From NCBI GenBank assembly GCA_964565775.1, contig CAZMGB010000003.1, positions 156,885-220,884 on the forward strand: a DNA stretch of 64,000 nucleotides. Direction: 5' to 3'. This document shows, one piece after another, positions 51,962 to 60,837 of the stretch. The notes beneath the pieces are model-generated. The model was not told the DNA's origin and made no database searches. It saw nothing but the letters and a program-made list of their open reading frames with translations. Source of the DNA: CAZMGB01 sp964565775. GTDB taxonomy: Bacteria; Chloroflexota; Dehalococcoidia; DSTF01; JALHUB01. A program made the position numbers and the translations under genes. Positions within the stretch are counted from its first letter, which is position 1; every line of letters starts with the position of its first letter.

Positions 51962-52039
51962 GCCCGAGCAGTTAATGCCCTCTTCATCTCTTGTCCCCTA
52001 TACTTGGGTCTGAAGGATCTCGCCTTGCCGGAGGCGCCC

Positions 52040-52720
52040 ATGCGTGTTCTTGTCGTTGAAGACGAGCGGAAGATAGCGGACTTCATCCGCAAGGGGCTGT
52101 GCGAAGACGGCTACGCTGTCGACGTCGCATACGACGGCGACGAGGCGCTAGACTGGGTGGCTGTCGCCGAGTTCGACATGATAGTCCTCGACGTGATGCT
52201 CCCTGTTCGAGACGGGATGGAGGTCTGCCGTCTGCTCCGACAACGGGGGGTGCACATCCCGATCCTCATGCTCACCGCAAGGGATACGGTGGAGGACCGG
52301 GTGCAAGGGTTGGATAGTGGAGCTGACGACTATCTGGTCAAGCCCTTCGCCTTCGCCGAGCTGCTGGCGCGCCTCCGCGCCCTGAGCCGGCGGGAGCGGT
52401 CGGTCCTGGGAACATGCCTTCAGGTAGGGGACCTCGTCCTGGACAGCGCCACGCGGGAGGTGTCCCGGCAGGGAACGCCCATACCCTTGACCAGCAAGGA
52501 GTACGCCCTTCTGGAGTACCTTGTGCGCCATCCGAACCAGGTGCTGACCCGGACGATGATCGCCGAGCATGTGTGGAACTACGACTTTGACAACGCCACC
52601 AACGTCATCGACGTCCACATCCGGAACCTGCGGCGGAAGATCGATGACCCCTTCCCCACGAAGCTGATCCATACTGTGCGCGGGGCCGGCTATCGAATCT
52701 CTGACCGGCAGCCGGTGTGA
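52040..52720 (+). CDS. OmpR/PhoB-family response regulator
   Basis: A 226-aa two-component regulator from ATG 52040 after GGAGG. The receiver has VVEDERKIADFIRKGL, phosphorylation site Asp51 in MIVLDVMLP, and Lys101 in DDYLVKPF. The winged-helix domain ends VIDVHIRNLRRKIDDPF and IHTVRGAGYRI, so it binds DNA. TATACT at 51999-52004 may be its -10. The sensor kinase gene begins 3 bases after its stop. The PAP2-family and PepSY genes downstream are possible targets. Confidence 0.94.
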   Translation: MRVLVVEDERKIADFIRKGLCEDGYAVDVAYDGDEALDWVAVAEFDMIVLDVMLPVRDGMEVCRLLRQRGVHIPILMLTARDTVEDRVQGLDSGADDYLVKPFAFAELLARLRALSRRERSVLGTCLQVGDLVLDSATREVSRQGTPIPLTSKEYALLEYLVRHPNQVLTRTMIAEHVWNYDFDNATNVIDVHIRNLRRKIDDPFPTKLIHTVRGAGYRISDRQPV

Positions 52721-52723
52721 GCC

Positions 52724-54136
52724 GTGCAGATCTTCCGCTTCATTCGCCTGCGCCTCACCCTCTGGTACGTCTTCCTGCTCGCCATCATTCTGGCGGGATT
52801 CAGCGCTGGCATCTACGTGACGCTGCACCACAGCCTCTATGCGAACCTGCACGATTCTATAGAAGCGCGCAGCAACGACCTGCTGACGGTCGTGCGCTAT
52901 GACGGAGACCGGCCCACCCTGCCCGGGAGCATATCAAGGGACAGCCCGGACCTGGGGGAGCAGTTCGTTCGCGTCTTCGATGCCTCAGGGGAACTGACCT
53001 TCGACAACAGCGGCGAGGCGGGCGCCGTGCCCGTCGACAGGGCCGCGGTCCAGAAGGCGCTGACCGGCAAGACCGTCATGCGCGGCATCAGTGCGGGTGG
53101 CGACCCCTTTCAGGTGCGAATCACGCCCATCGAGCGAGATGGGCACGTCACCGGCGCGCTCGAGGTCGGCCGCGCCTCGGGCGACGTGACTGACACTCTG
53201 CGGACTCTCCTCCTGATCCTGGGAATCGCCTACCCGGTGACGCTGGTCGTGGCCAGCTTCGGGGGCATCTTCCTGGCCGGACGAGCTCTGTCACCAATCG
53301 ATAAGCTGACGCGCCTCGCGCGGCGCATGTCCGCCGAGGACCTGAGCGAGCGGCTCAACCTGCGGCTGCCCAACGACGAGGTAGGACAACTGGCTCGCAC
53401 CTTCGACGAGATGATCGCCCGCCTGGACGACGCCTTCCGCCGCCAGCGACAGTTCACGGCCGACGCCTCCCATGAGCTCAGGACGCCGCTGACCGCGATC
53501 AAGGGCCAGGTTGAGGTCGCGCTCAACAGGCCACGCAACGCGGACGCCTACAGGGAAGTCCTGCACACGGTCAACGAGGAGGTGGACCGACTGATCCGCC
53601 TGGTGGGGAGCCTCCTCACCCTTGCCCGCGCCGATGTCGGTCAGATCCCCATCGTGGCCGAGGCGGTCACCCTACCGGAGCTGGTGGGCGCCGCCACTGA
53701 GCAGGTGCAACCAGCGGCCCAACAGCAGAATATCGAGCTCATTGTCACGCGCAGCCCCGCCATGACCTTGCAGGCCGACGAGGATCTGCTGCTGCAGCTC
53801 CTGCTCAACCTCCTGGACAACGCCATCAAGTACACGCCGGCGGGAGGTCGGGTGACCGTCGGTTGGACGGCGAACGGTCGTCAGGTTGAGCTGTGGGTCC
53901 GCGACACGGGAATCGGCATCGCCGGCGAGCATCTACCTCACATCTTCGATCGCTTCTACCGGGCGGACAAGGCCCGCAGCCGCGCCGAGGGCGGAGCGGG
54001 GCTCGGGCTGAGCATCTGCCGCTGGATAGCGGAGGCCCATGGGGGCTCCATCTCCGTCGAAAGCACCTCCGGGCAGGGATCGACATTCACCGTCCGCCTA
54101 CCCACCAGTCAACGAGCTCCCGATCGGGCCTCGTGA
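52724..54136 (+). CDS. Two-component sensor histidine kinase
   Basis: A 470-aa membrane kinase starting at GTG 52724. TM1 is at residues 12-35, then an extracytoplasmic sensor of about 130 residues and TM2 at about 160-185. HAMP (GRALSPIDKLTRLARRMSAE) and HisKA (FTADASHELRTPLTAIKGQ, His250) follow. HATPase has the N box LLNLLDNAIKYTP, G1 WVRDTGIGIAGEHLPHIFD and G2 EGGAGLGLSICRWIAEAHGG. It phosphorylates the adjacent regulator in response to an unknown envelope signal. A decayed copy of part of it lies at 55.1 kb. Confidence 0.94.
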   Translation: MQIFRFIRLRLTLWYVFLLAIILAGFSAGIYVTLHHSLYANLHDSIEARSNDLLTVVRYDGDRPTLPGSISRDSPDLGEQFVRVFDASGELTFDNSGEAGAVPVDRAAVQKALTGKTVMRGISAGGDPFQVRITPIERDGHVTGALEVGRASGDVTDTLRTLLLILGIAYPVTLVVASFGGIFLAGRALSPIDKLTRLARRMSAEDLSERLNLRLPNDEVGQLARTFDEMIARLDDAFRRQRQFTADASHELRTPLTAIKGQVEVALNRPRNADAYREVLHTVNEEVDRLIRLVGSLLTLARADVGQIPIVAEAVTLPELVGAATEQVQPAAQQQNIELIVTRSPAMTLQADEDLLLQLLLNLLDNAIKYTPAGGRVTVGWTANGRQVELWVRDTGIGIAGEHLPHIFDRFYRADKARSRAEGGAGLGLSICRWIAEAHGGSISVESTSGQGSTFTVRLPTSQRAPDRAS

Positions 54137-54308
54137 CTGTGCACGTCATCCTTTCTCGATCTGCCAGCGCTGGGCTAGGCTCTGGAGGGGCCGCAGCAAG
54201 CGGATGCGTCCAATGGGCCACTTGCTGTTGTTGGCCGACATCCGGTAGCCTGGATTACCGGGCTTCCGGCCGACCGGCGGCGCTCCTGGTCAAACGCTGG
54301 GGGAGCGG

Positions 54309-55037
54309 ATGCACGCGAAATCTCTGAGGCCAGCGGCCTTCTTCGTAGGCCACATAGTCGCGCTCTGTCTCCTGTACATCAGCTACCTGATCGCCCGCGG
54401 CGTGATCGCGGGCCACATAGACGTGCAACAGGCCGTAGAGCGGAGCCAGGATATCGCTGAACTCGAGCGCCAGTTGCACATTTCCTTCGAAAGGTCGCTT
54501 CAGAGCCTGGCCATACGGATGCCTCTGGTGGTTTCGCTACTCAACGTAATCTACATCTGGGGGCACGTGCCGTTCCTCGTCGGAGAATTCGTCTGGCTGT
54601 ATTTCAAGTCGCGGCGATGGTTCGTGGTCCTGAGGAATGGGCTGCTGCTGTCCGCGATACCCAGCCTCATACTCTATATCACGCTGCCCACGGCGCCGCC
54701 GCGCCTGAACCCCCAACTGGACCTGGTGGATACCGTATCAGGGCCGAGCCATTCCAACTACTTCATCCAGCCACATATCTTCGCGAATCACTTTGCGGCG
54801 GTGCCAAGCATGCACGTTGGATGGGCGCTGGCAGCGGGTCTAGCGGCGTTCCTGGCAATGGACAGGTCGCGCTGGCGCTGGCTCGGTCCGGCAATGCCGG
54901 TAGCCATGACGGTATCGGTTATGGGGACGGCCAACCACTACATGCTGGACTGGCTCATCGGCTGCGCCATCGCCGCTGTCAGCTTCTGGATGGCCTTGCT
55001 GTGGCAAGAGAGACGAGAGCGGGCGCAGCCGTCCTGA
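54309..55037 (+). CDS. PAP2-superfamily membrane protein (inositolphosphotransferase/Aur1-like)
   Basis: A 242-aa integral membrane protein with about six TMs. The PAP2 catalytic motifs are AAVPSMHVGWALAAG (SMH) and ANHYMLDWLIG (H...D). The N-terminal YISYLIARGVIAGHID and a membrane-surface ERQLHISFERSLQSL also match the PAP2_3/Aur1 group. Such proteins transfer or cleave lipid phosphate head groups. Its position 172 bases after the kinase suggests possible control by that system. Confidence 0.85.
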   Translation: MHAKSLRPAAFFVGHIVALCLLYISYLIARGVIAGHIDVQQAVERSQDIAELERQLHISFERSLQSLAIRMPLVVSLLNVIYIWGHVPFLVGEFVWLYFKSRRWFVVLRNGLLLSAIPSLILYITLPTAPPRLNPQLDLVDTVSGPSHSNYFIQPHIFANHFAAVPSMHVGWALAAGLAAFLAMDRSRWRWLGPAMPVAMTVSVMGTANHYMLDWLIGCAIAAVSFWMALLWQERRERAQPS

Positions 55038-55135
55038 CGCGTTGAAGAGCGGACGCTGCCCTGGCCGTCTGCATCGGCGTCGCCGGCGGGGCGCTTTACC
55101 CGCTCTCCCCGTGGTGTCCCCGGGCATGGCTGGGG

Positions 55136-55360
55136 ATGGCGCGAGCCATCGAGCAGGTTCGAGGCGCTGCCGCCCAGCGGGATGTCGACCTCGAAGTAGC
55201 ACCCGGCCCCTCAGCCACGTTGCAGGGCGATGAGGATGTGCTGCTGGAACGCCTCCCCAGCCCCCTGGACAACGTAACCGAGCTCAAGTACGACTGCCCC
55301 GGCGTCGGTCTGGCGCGTGAGGAACCCCCCGGCGGCCACCCAGACCTCGTTGGCAACTAG
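55136..55360 (+). pseudogene. Histidine-kinase remnant
   Basis: The 74-codon frame AIEQVRGAAAQRDVDLEVAP and TLQGDEDVLLERLPSPLDN aligns with residues of the kinase at 52.7-54.1 kb (ATEQVQPAAQQQNIELIV and TLQADEDLLLQLLLNLLDN), that is, the region before and over the ATP-binding N box. The frame then drifts (TELKYDCPGVGL) and ends. Without catalytic boxes it cannot work. The rest of 55038-55513 shows no other gene. It is a fragment of a second kinase. Confidence 0.75.
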
Positions 55361-55513
55361 GGCGGCCACTTTTCATTCTCACTTCACAGCGGCTTCATGT
55401 GGGCGTCTTAAGCTGCTTCCATCAGAAGGTGGGAGTGAAATGTGGAAAGGAGGAACGCACGTCACCCCTCAGAAAGTGCACCGACTAGATTTCCGTCAAT
55501 AGGAGAAGCAAGC

Positions 55514-56059
55514 ATGACACTCGGAAAGCGTATGTACTGGATCCTGGGCCTGGTAGCGATAATGGCCCTGGCTGGCGCAGCCATCACGGTCACTTCGCGC
55601 ATCACCTCGGCCAGCGGTCCTACCCCCACGCCCGCCGCCCAGACCAGCGACGCACAGAGCGAAGCGGACGACGCGGCCGAAGCCACGACTAATGGGGTCG
55701 ACACCGACACCGTCGAGGAGCAGAGCGGCCCCCAAGACGAGGCCAACGACGCCAACGGGGCGGACGCGGCTGACATCCAGGAGCCGCAGCTCAACGGCAG
55801 CATCGCCGTGCCGGACGCGCAGTACGAAGGCATGAGTGAGGCCGACGAGGCCGCTGCTCTGGCTCCCCTGGCAACGATCACGCCGGAGCAGGCCAGTGCT
55901 GCTGCCCAGGCTGACGTGCCGGGCAACGTCCAGAAGGTCGAGTTGGAGAACGAGAACGGGAGCCTGGTGTACAGCGTGGAGATCGGCGGCAAGGACGTGA
56001 AGGTGGACGCCGGAAACGGCGCCGTGCTTCATGTCGAATCGGGCGGAGCTGAGGACTAA
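55514..56059 (+). CDS. PepSY-domain envelope protein
   Basis: A 181-aa protein from ATG 55514 after AGGAGAAG. The N-terminal TM or signal (ILGLVAIMALAGAAITV) leads to an acidic, Ala-rich linker of about 75 residues. A PepSY domain closes the protein (ITPEQASAAAQADVPG, VQKVELENENGSLVYSVEIG, VKVDAGNGAVLHVE). PepSY proteins often lie beside two-component systems and may inhibit proteases or sense the envelope. It probably belongs to the regulon of the kinase-regulator pair upstream. Confidence 0.85.
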   Translation: MTLGKRMYWILGLVAIMALAGAAITVTSRITSASGPTPTPAAQTSDAQSEADDAAEATTNGVDTDTVEEQSGPQDEANDANGADAADIQEPQLNGSIAVPDAQYEGMSEADEAAALAPLATITPEQASAAAQADVPGNVQKVELENENGSLVYSVEIGGKDVKVDAGNGAVLHVESGGAED

Positions 56060-56080
56060 CGTCGCCAGCGTCCGCTAGTC

Positions 56081-56113
56081 AGGCAGAAGGGGCCGGATGG
56101 CGGCCCCTTCGCC
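56081..56113 (+). terminator. Hairpin after the PepSY gene
   Basis: AAGGGGCC (56087-56094) pairs with GGCCCCTT (56102-56109), and AGGC/GCCT extends the stem with small bulges. GTTTCTG follows. It may end both convergent genes. Confidence 0.55.
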
Positions 56114-56133
56114 TGTTTCTGCCCGTCGCCTAG

Positions 56134-56961
56134 CTAATACGCCCCCGGGCAGTTGCTGTAGTCATGGCCATCCGGGAACGACCAAGCCCCGCTAGTGGAA
56201 GGGGGCGACAGGGAGTAACCCAGTACGTGGCCGCTACCGCCCTCGACCCCCTCGCTCGTCAGGAAGCCAGCGTGCAACCCGAACTCGGTTTCCGCTTCCG
56301 CGGTATCACCCTCGAAGCAGGTGGTGCCCAACTCAACGGAGAACCCCAGCAACAGGTCACGGGTTCCTTCCTCGTATTTGACTTGCAGGCTCGCAACGGC
56401 CGGCTGGGGTGAAGAACCGCCATCGGGGAAGCCTATGAGGGTTCCCTCTGCCTCCATTTCCGCCTCGCGCCTGCAGGGTACGCCGACCTCCCCACAATCG
56501 TAGATCGTTTGGACCTCGGCCACGCATCCAGAACGGAAGATGCTGAGCGTGCCATCGTCCCAGAGAATGATCGCACTCACGGAGCCGGCGAAGCTTCCGC
56601 CGTACGGCGTATTGTGAGCGCCGGTAGGCGTGGTGGCGATTTCACGATACATCCACAATAGCCTGCCGCCAGGCCCGTCATACGGAGTTTCGTAGGGGAA
56701 CTGAATCTCGGACTCCGAGAATCTCGCCATGCCCGCCCCAGATGCCTGGAAGGCCGGGCCCGAAGGGTCCCCCAGGTCATTGTAGCTGTACTGGTTTAGC
56801 GGGTAACACGATCCACCAGTGCCCGCTGCACTTGCGGGCGCTTGCGGTTGGGGGGGCGTGAACGCGGCCAGCAGTGCCACCAGGCCGATTAGTCCCACGA
56901 CCAGGATTCCCCTTGGCGAAAGCGCGAATGAAACCACGCGAATCAACGTTACCCACTTCAC
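56134..56961 (-). CDS. Secreted or membrane-anchored protein, unknown
   Basis: A 275-aa protein. GTG 56961 is chosen because AAAGGAGG lies 6 bases upstream. The N-terminal WVTLIRVVSFALSPRGILVV and a hydrophobic core to about residue 36 act as signal peptide or anchor. The mature domain is rich in Gly, Ser and aromatic residues and has at least six Cys (GSCYPLN, GCVAEVQTIYDCGEVGVPC, TTCFEGD, NCPGAY), suggesting disulfides in an extracytoplasmic fold. No family is recognised. It converges with the PepSY gene. Confidence 0.7.
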   Translation of the reverse strand: MKWVTLIRVVSFALSPRGILVVGLIGLVALLAAFTPPQPQAPASAAGTGGSCYPLNQYSYNDLGDPSGPAFQASGAGMARFSESEIQFPYETPYDGPGGRLLWMYREIATTPTGAHNTPYGGSFAGSVSAIILWDDGTLSIFRSGCVAEVQTIYDCGEVGVPCRREAEMEAEGTLIGFPDGGSSPQPAVASLQVKYEEGTRDLLLGFSVELGTTCFEGDTAEAETEFGLHAGFLTSEGVEGGSGHVLGYSLSPPSTSGAWSFPDGHDYSNCPGAY

Positions 56962-57251
56962 GGCTTCCTCCTTTGCCTGAGCACAGTTCGGTACCTGCAG
57001 GCAGCTCTTCCTGGCCCGCGGCCAGAGGTCCGAGATCCTCCACAAGCTATGCGGCCAACATGAATATCAGATGAACCGAAAATGAAGACCCGTGCCACGG
57101 GTGTCAGCAGCGCCTGACTTCCCTTCGGCGTTTGCGGCGTGTTCATTGGGGGCCTGCTGGGCGTCGAGCGATTCCTAAAGATGACGCGCGAATGCCGAAA
57201 GAGGGAGGAAAAAGCAAGACCTCATCCGCGCTCTCGTATTCGGCGCCGCCT

Positions 57252-58007
57252 CTAGCGGAAGAGGTCCTTCTCGCGGTTACGGATGAGGTCACGGGCGGAG
57301 GCGCTGCCCCGCTCATAGCCGTAGCCCCTGATAACGGCCACAGGTATCCTCTCGAGCTTGCCCGTCACCAGCTCCGCCGCCCCCGCCAGCTCGTCGGCCA
57401 CCGCCACCTGCGTCACCCGCAGCTCGTAGCCGTAGTCGTCCTTCTGGCCGGCGTAGTCCTTCAGAGGCAGCAGCCCCGCGACCCCTATCGCCACCTGGTC
57501 GGTGCCCTCGCGCCAGGGCCGGCCGAAGGTGTCGGAGATGATGACCGCCACCCGCGCGCCCGTGCGCTCCTCGATGGCGCCGCGAAGGCCCTCAGCAGAG
57601 CGGTCCGGTTCCGCCGGAAGCAGCGCCAGGAGGTCGGGGCCGCCGGTGTTCGAGGCGTCGACGCCGGCGTTGGCGCAGACGAAGCCGTGCCGCGTCTCCG
57701 TGATGAGGACGCCCCGGTCCATGCGCACGATGCGCCGGCTCTCACCCAGCACCACCTCGACGTGGCGGGCGTCCTTCCCTGTGTCCTCGGCGACGCGGCG
57801 CGCGAACTCGGACGGCTCGATGCTGTCGAGCCGCACGAGGCGCCCTTCCGCCTTCGACACCACCTTCTGCGTCACCACCAGCACGTCGCCCGTGGCGATA
57901 TCGATGCCCTGCCTGCCGGCGGCGTCGAGGATGAGGGCGACGAGATCGTCGCCCGGCCTGACCTCGGGCATGCCGGCAACACCGATTACGCGAATCTCAG
58001 GTGACAT
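57252..58007 (-). CDS. cofE: Coenzyme F420-0:L-glutamate ligase
   Basis: A 251-aa CofE, which adds gamma-linked glutamates to F420-0 with GTP. VRPGDDLVALILDAAGRQG and DVLVVTQKVVSKAEGR open the domain. DASNTGGPDLLALLP, VAVIISDTFGRPWREGTDQV and IGVAGLLPLKDYAGQKDDYG are hallmark motifs for metal and nucleotide binding. There is no fused FbiB C-terminal domain. It is the last gene of a cofD-npdG-cofE operon. FbiC/CofGH is not in the window. Confidence 0.94.
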   Translation of the reverse strand: MSPEIRVIGVAGMPEVRPGDDLVALILDAAGRQGIDIATGDVLVVTQKVVSKAEGRLVRLDSIEPSEFARRVAEDTGKDARHVEVVLGESRRIVRMDRGVLITETRHGFVCANAGVDASNTGGPDLLALLPAEPDRSAEGLRGAIEERTGARVAVIISDTFGRPWREGTDQVAIGVAGLLPLKDYAGQKDDYGYELRVTQVAVADELAGAAELVTGKLERIPVAVIRGYGYERGSASARDLIRNREKDLFR

Positions 58008-58049
58008 GGGAGGTGGCCCCGTCCGTGGCGGCTCGAGGATGGGTGTGCA

Positions 58050-58694
58050 TCAGATGCCCGTGATCCTGATCCCGCTCTGTGTCTTGTGGAGGCGGTTGAG
58101 GTTGAGAAGCAGCGCCGTCAGCTCCTCGACGTAGCGGGCGTTGGCGAGCCCGCCTGCATCGACGGCGCGGACGCCGGCGATCTTGCCCGCCAGGGCCATC
58201 ACGGCCGCCCTGGCCGCGGCGTCGTCGCAGCACACCAGCACGTCGGCGTCGACCGGAGCGTCGCTCTCCATGAGCTTCTGGGCGCTGAGGTTATGGAAGG
58301 CGGCGGCGACGGTCGCCCGGGGCAGGAGCGCCTGCGCCTCCTGGGCGGCCGAGCCCTCGGCAACGGGGACGGCGCGGGCGGAGCCCTTCTCGAACCGAAG
58401 CGGCACCACCGTATCGACCACGAGCTTCGCCCCGATGGTGTCCCGCAGCGACGCAAGCGTGTCCCGCTGGCCGGCGTAGGGTATGGTCACGAAGACGGTG
58501 TCGGCCTTCTCGACCACCCGGCGGTTCTCGGCGCCCGACACCCTCGCCGAGGGGAAGCGGGACCGGATCTCGGCCGCCGCACGCTGCGCCCTCTCAAGGC
58601 TGCGCGAGCCGATGGCTATCTCCTCACCGGCCATGGCGAGGCGCAGGGCCAGGCCCAACCCCTCCGGCCCCGTACCCCCGATGAAAGCGATCAT
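58050..58694 (-). CDS. npdG: NADPH-dependent F420 reductase
   Basis: A 214-aa F420:NADP oxidoreductase from ATG 58694. MIAFIGGTGPEGLGLALRLA and AIGSRSLERAQRAAAEI form the NADP-binding Rossmann domain. DTVFVTIPYAGQ and VVDTVVPLRF, then TVAAAFHNLSAQKLM, make up the F420 site. It moves hydride between NADPH and F420. It sits between cofD (50 bases away) and cofE (42 bases), so all three are probably one transcript. Confidence 0.93.
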   Translation of the reverse strand: MIAFIGGTGPEGLGLALRLAMAGEEIAIGSRSLERAQRAAAEIRSRFPSARVSGAENRRVVEKADTVFVTIPYAGQRDTLASLRDTIGAKLVVDTVVPLRFEKGSARAVPVAEGSAAQEAQALLPRATVAAAFHNLSAQKLMESDAPVDADVLVCCDDAAARAAVMALAGKIAGVRAVDAGGLANARYVEELTALLLNLNRLHKTQSGIRITGI

Positions 58695-58743
58695 TTGGTG
58701 CTGATTTCCGTATTCGGGTCCGCCTTGAGAGTCGACGTGTATG

Positions 58744-59670
58744 TTAGCACAGCAGGGCTTGCAGCGTCTCCCGCGCCAGCGCAACCCTCTCCTCCGCGCC
58801 GCTCATGACGGCGTTGGTGACGAGCACCTCGACGCCGAGGTCGCGGATCTTCGGGGCCAGATGAGCGTCGGCGCCATCGATGACCATGAGGGCGATGAAG
58901 TCCTCATAGAGGCGGGCGACCTGATCGGCGCTCACCTCCAGCCCCAGCCCCGCCATCATCTCAGCGGTGGGCGGCTGGAAGGCGCGGCCGTCCACGATGG
59001 GGCTGACGGCGGCGACCGGCGCGGGCGTCCGGCGCATCGCCTCTCGCACGCCCGGCAGCGCCAGGATGGGGCCGATGCTCCCGATCGGGTTGCTCGGCGC
59101 GACGATCACGGCCTCCGCCTCCAGGATCGCGTCCGTCACCCCGGGAGCCGGCGCAGCGGCCTCGGCGCCCGCGTGCTCCACCGCCAGGACGCGGTCGCGG
59201 GCGCCCCGCTTCACGAGGAACTCCTGGAACTCCAGAACGCCCGCGTCCGTCGTCACCTTCGTCGGGACGGGGTCGTCGGACATGGGGAGGAGCCTGACCG
59301 CGACGCCGAAGGCGCGGGCGAGGGCCTCCGTGACCTGCGAAAGGGGGAGGCCCTGCCGCAGGAGAAGGGTGCGCTGGACGTGCGTCGCCAGGTCGCGGTC
59401 GCCCAGGTTGAACCACGTCTCCCGCCCGAAGCGGGCCATCGCGTCGAGGAAGTGGAACGTCTCGCCGCGCAGGCCCCAGCCCTTCTCCTCGTCCACCAGC
59501 CCGGCGAGGGCGTACGTGATTATGTCGAGGTCGGGGCAGACGTGGAGCCCGTAGAAGTCGGCGTCATCGCCCGTGTTGACGATGACGGTGATGTCTCGGG
59601 GGTCGACGACGCGAGCCAGCCCCTGCAAGAAGCGGGAGCCGCCAATGCCGCCGGAGAGAACTGTGATCAT
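58744..59670 (-). CDS. cofD: 2-phospho-L-lactate (phosphoenolpyruvyl) transferase
   Basis: A 308-aa CofD/FbiA that attaches the phospho-lactyl or phosphoenolpyruvyl group to Fo. The N-terminus VLSGGIGGSRFLQGLARV is the family start. IVNTGDDADFYGLHVCPDLD and GRETWFNLGDRDLATH follow, and IVAPSNPIGSIGPILALPG is the GDP/PP-binding motif. It heads the F420 operon. Confidence 0.95.
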   Translation of the reverse strand: MITVLSGGIGGSRFLQGLARVVDPRDITVIVNTGDDADFYGLHVCPDLDIITYALAGLVDEEKGWGLRGETFHFLDAMARFGRETWFNLGDRDLATHVQRTLLLRQGLPLSQVTEALARAFGVAVRLLPMSDDPVPTKVTTDAGVLEFQEFLVKRGARDRVLAVEHAGAEAAAPAPGVTDAILEAEAVIVAPSNPIGSIGPILALPGVREAMRRTPAPVAAVSPIVDGRAFQPPTAEMMAGLGLEVSADQVARLYEDFIALMVIDGADAHLAPKIRDLGVEVLVTNAVMSGAEERVALARETLQALLC

Positions 59671-59685
59671 AACCTGTCAAGACTT

Positions 59686-59722
59686 CGTAGGGGAGGCCTT
59701 CAGGCCTCCCGCAAGTATCGTA
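59686..59722. repeat. Palindromic element left of the low-GC gene
   Basis: CGTAG is followed by GGGAGGCCT-TC-AGGCCTCCC (59691-59710), a perfect 9-bp stem with the same TTCA centre as the 38.6-kb element. A GGTCATTGAC word lies at 59736-59745. Confidence 0.7.
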
Positions 59723-59798
59723 GGGCACGCCTTATGGTCATTGACAGTAAAGGCGCCTCATGACTAAGGCGAGGCGCGATGCGAACGCTGAAAAAGGA

Positions 59799-60608
59799 TC
59801 AACTCACGAGCTTCGACAAACTCAGGAGGCAGTGCCTTACTTCGCGTCGGATCATGTCAAACATGCTTTCAAGTTCAATCAGGTCGCTTGCATTGTGGAG
59901 CTTGGCCTCTTGGGTCGCAGGATATGCGATGGCTGGATAGAAGCTAAACTGAGGTGGGCCCTTCATCTTCACATCTGGCTCAGGGGGATTGAATCTAATT
60001 GCGAAAATCTGTGCGCCATCCTCCAACGGCCCTCCCTTGAACTCAAGGATTGGGTGGATTTTCCTGCCAGTCTGGTTATCGATGGGGAGAGTGAACTCAC
60101 GGGTTCGGGTTCGAACAACAGTAATGACTCTGTGCTTGTCTCGATCATTCAGGTCTCTAAGCAGCGTCAATGGGATGGGGCTGGGTCGGTTATAGGGCTG
60201 CAGTCCCTCGACGCATGCCCGTACTTCGGGCTCCTCCCCCATCTGGCCGAGACGCCAGATATTCTTCTCGAACCGCCCAGGATCACAGATCGGAAATTGC
60301 AGACGGCGTTCGTCCTTGGACGGTTGGGGCCATACCCCCTCACGCCTAGAAGCTATCTCACAGATGGCATGATCGAGACTCGACCGAAAGGCCTGGAGAC
60401 AATCGCCGATCTGGAGACCCCAAGAGATTGCAGGCATTTCCTCAAGAACCTGAAGCCTGAACGTGTATCTCGTGAGGGTGGGGTCGTATTCAGTGATGAT
60501 GCGGTGTGGCTTTCGTTCCCGGTATCTGAGTACCTCGAATTTGAGGGCTTTTACCTTCTTGCATGCCCAGACGAATTTCGCTCGGCTGCTGTAGAGGGGT
60601 CGGGCCAT
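59799..60608 (-). CDS. Unknown 269-aa protein, lower GC than neighbours
   Basis: The minus-strand frame reads as a genuine soluble protein: QIGDCLQAFRSSLDHAICEI, LQFPICDPGRFEKNI, ACVEGLQPYNRPS and LLRDLNDRDKHRVIT. The plus-strand frame over the same DNA lacks such order. I recall uncharacterised proteins with an R(S)ALDH helix, an FPI strand, a QPY motif and an (N/D)xxDKHR motif in many bacterial accessory regions. Base composition is clearly less GC-rich than the flanks. Palindromic elements in opposite orientation lie on both sides. It is probably acquired. Confidence 0.75.
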   Translation of the reverse strand: MARPLYSSRAKFVWACKKVKALKFEVLRYRERKPHRIITEYDPTLTRYTFRLQVLEEMPAISWGLQIGDCLQAFRSSLDHAICEIASRREGVWPQPSKDERRLQFPICDPGRFEKNIWRLGQMGEEPEVRACVEGLQPYNRPSPIPLTLLRDLNDRDKHRVITVVRTRTREFTLPIDNQTGRKIHPILEFKGGPLEDGAQIFAIRFNPPEPDVKMKGPPQFSFYPAIAYPATQEAKLHNASDLIELESMFDMIRREVRHCLLSLSKLVS

Positions 60609-60611
60609 CTA

Positions 60612-60668
60612 CGTACCCTGCCGCGGGCGACCTGAAGCCTGCCTGCCGCAGGCAGGGTCGCCCCTACG
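60612..60668. repeat. Palindromic element right of the low-GC gene
   Basis: GGGCGACC (60625-60632) pairs with GGTCGCCC (60656-60663) around an inner stem CCTGCCTGC/GCAGGCAGG (60638-60656). It ends CTACG (60664-60668). Its orientation is opposite to the element at 59.69 kb. Confidence 0.7.
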
Positions 60669-60837
60669 CGAACCCCACCACTGCCGCCCCCGTCACGGGG
60701 CCTCATCTGGCGTTGCCCGCTTTCGAACCTGAGTACTACAATAGTCTACCACGCAGCCAGCTTGTGCCAGGCAGGGCGGGAGACTATCCTGAGCCTGGCG
60801 CTCCCCGGGCTCCCTTCATACGACATCCCGGGCGGCA

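Noticed and set aside
59760..60635. 291-codon plus-strand frame over the low-GC region
   Set aside because: The minus-strand frame has ordered motifs (SSLDH, FPI, QPY, DKHR) and a defined end; the plus frame does not.
60609..60837. TPP or other riboswitch before the NMT1-type importer
   Set aside because: No CTGAGA/ACC-type thi-box elements; the sequence is explained by a palindromic repeat and unstructured spacer.
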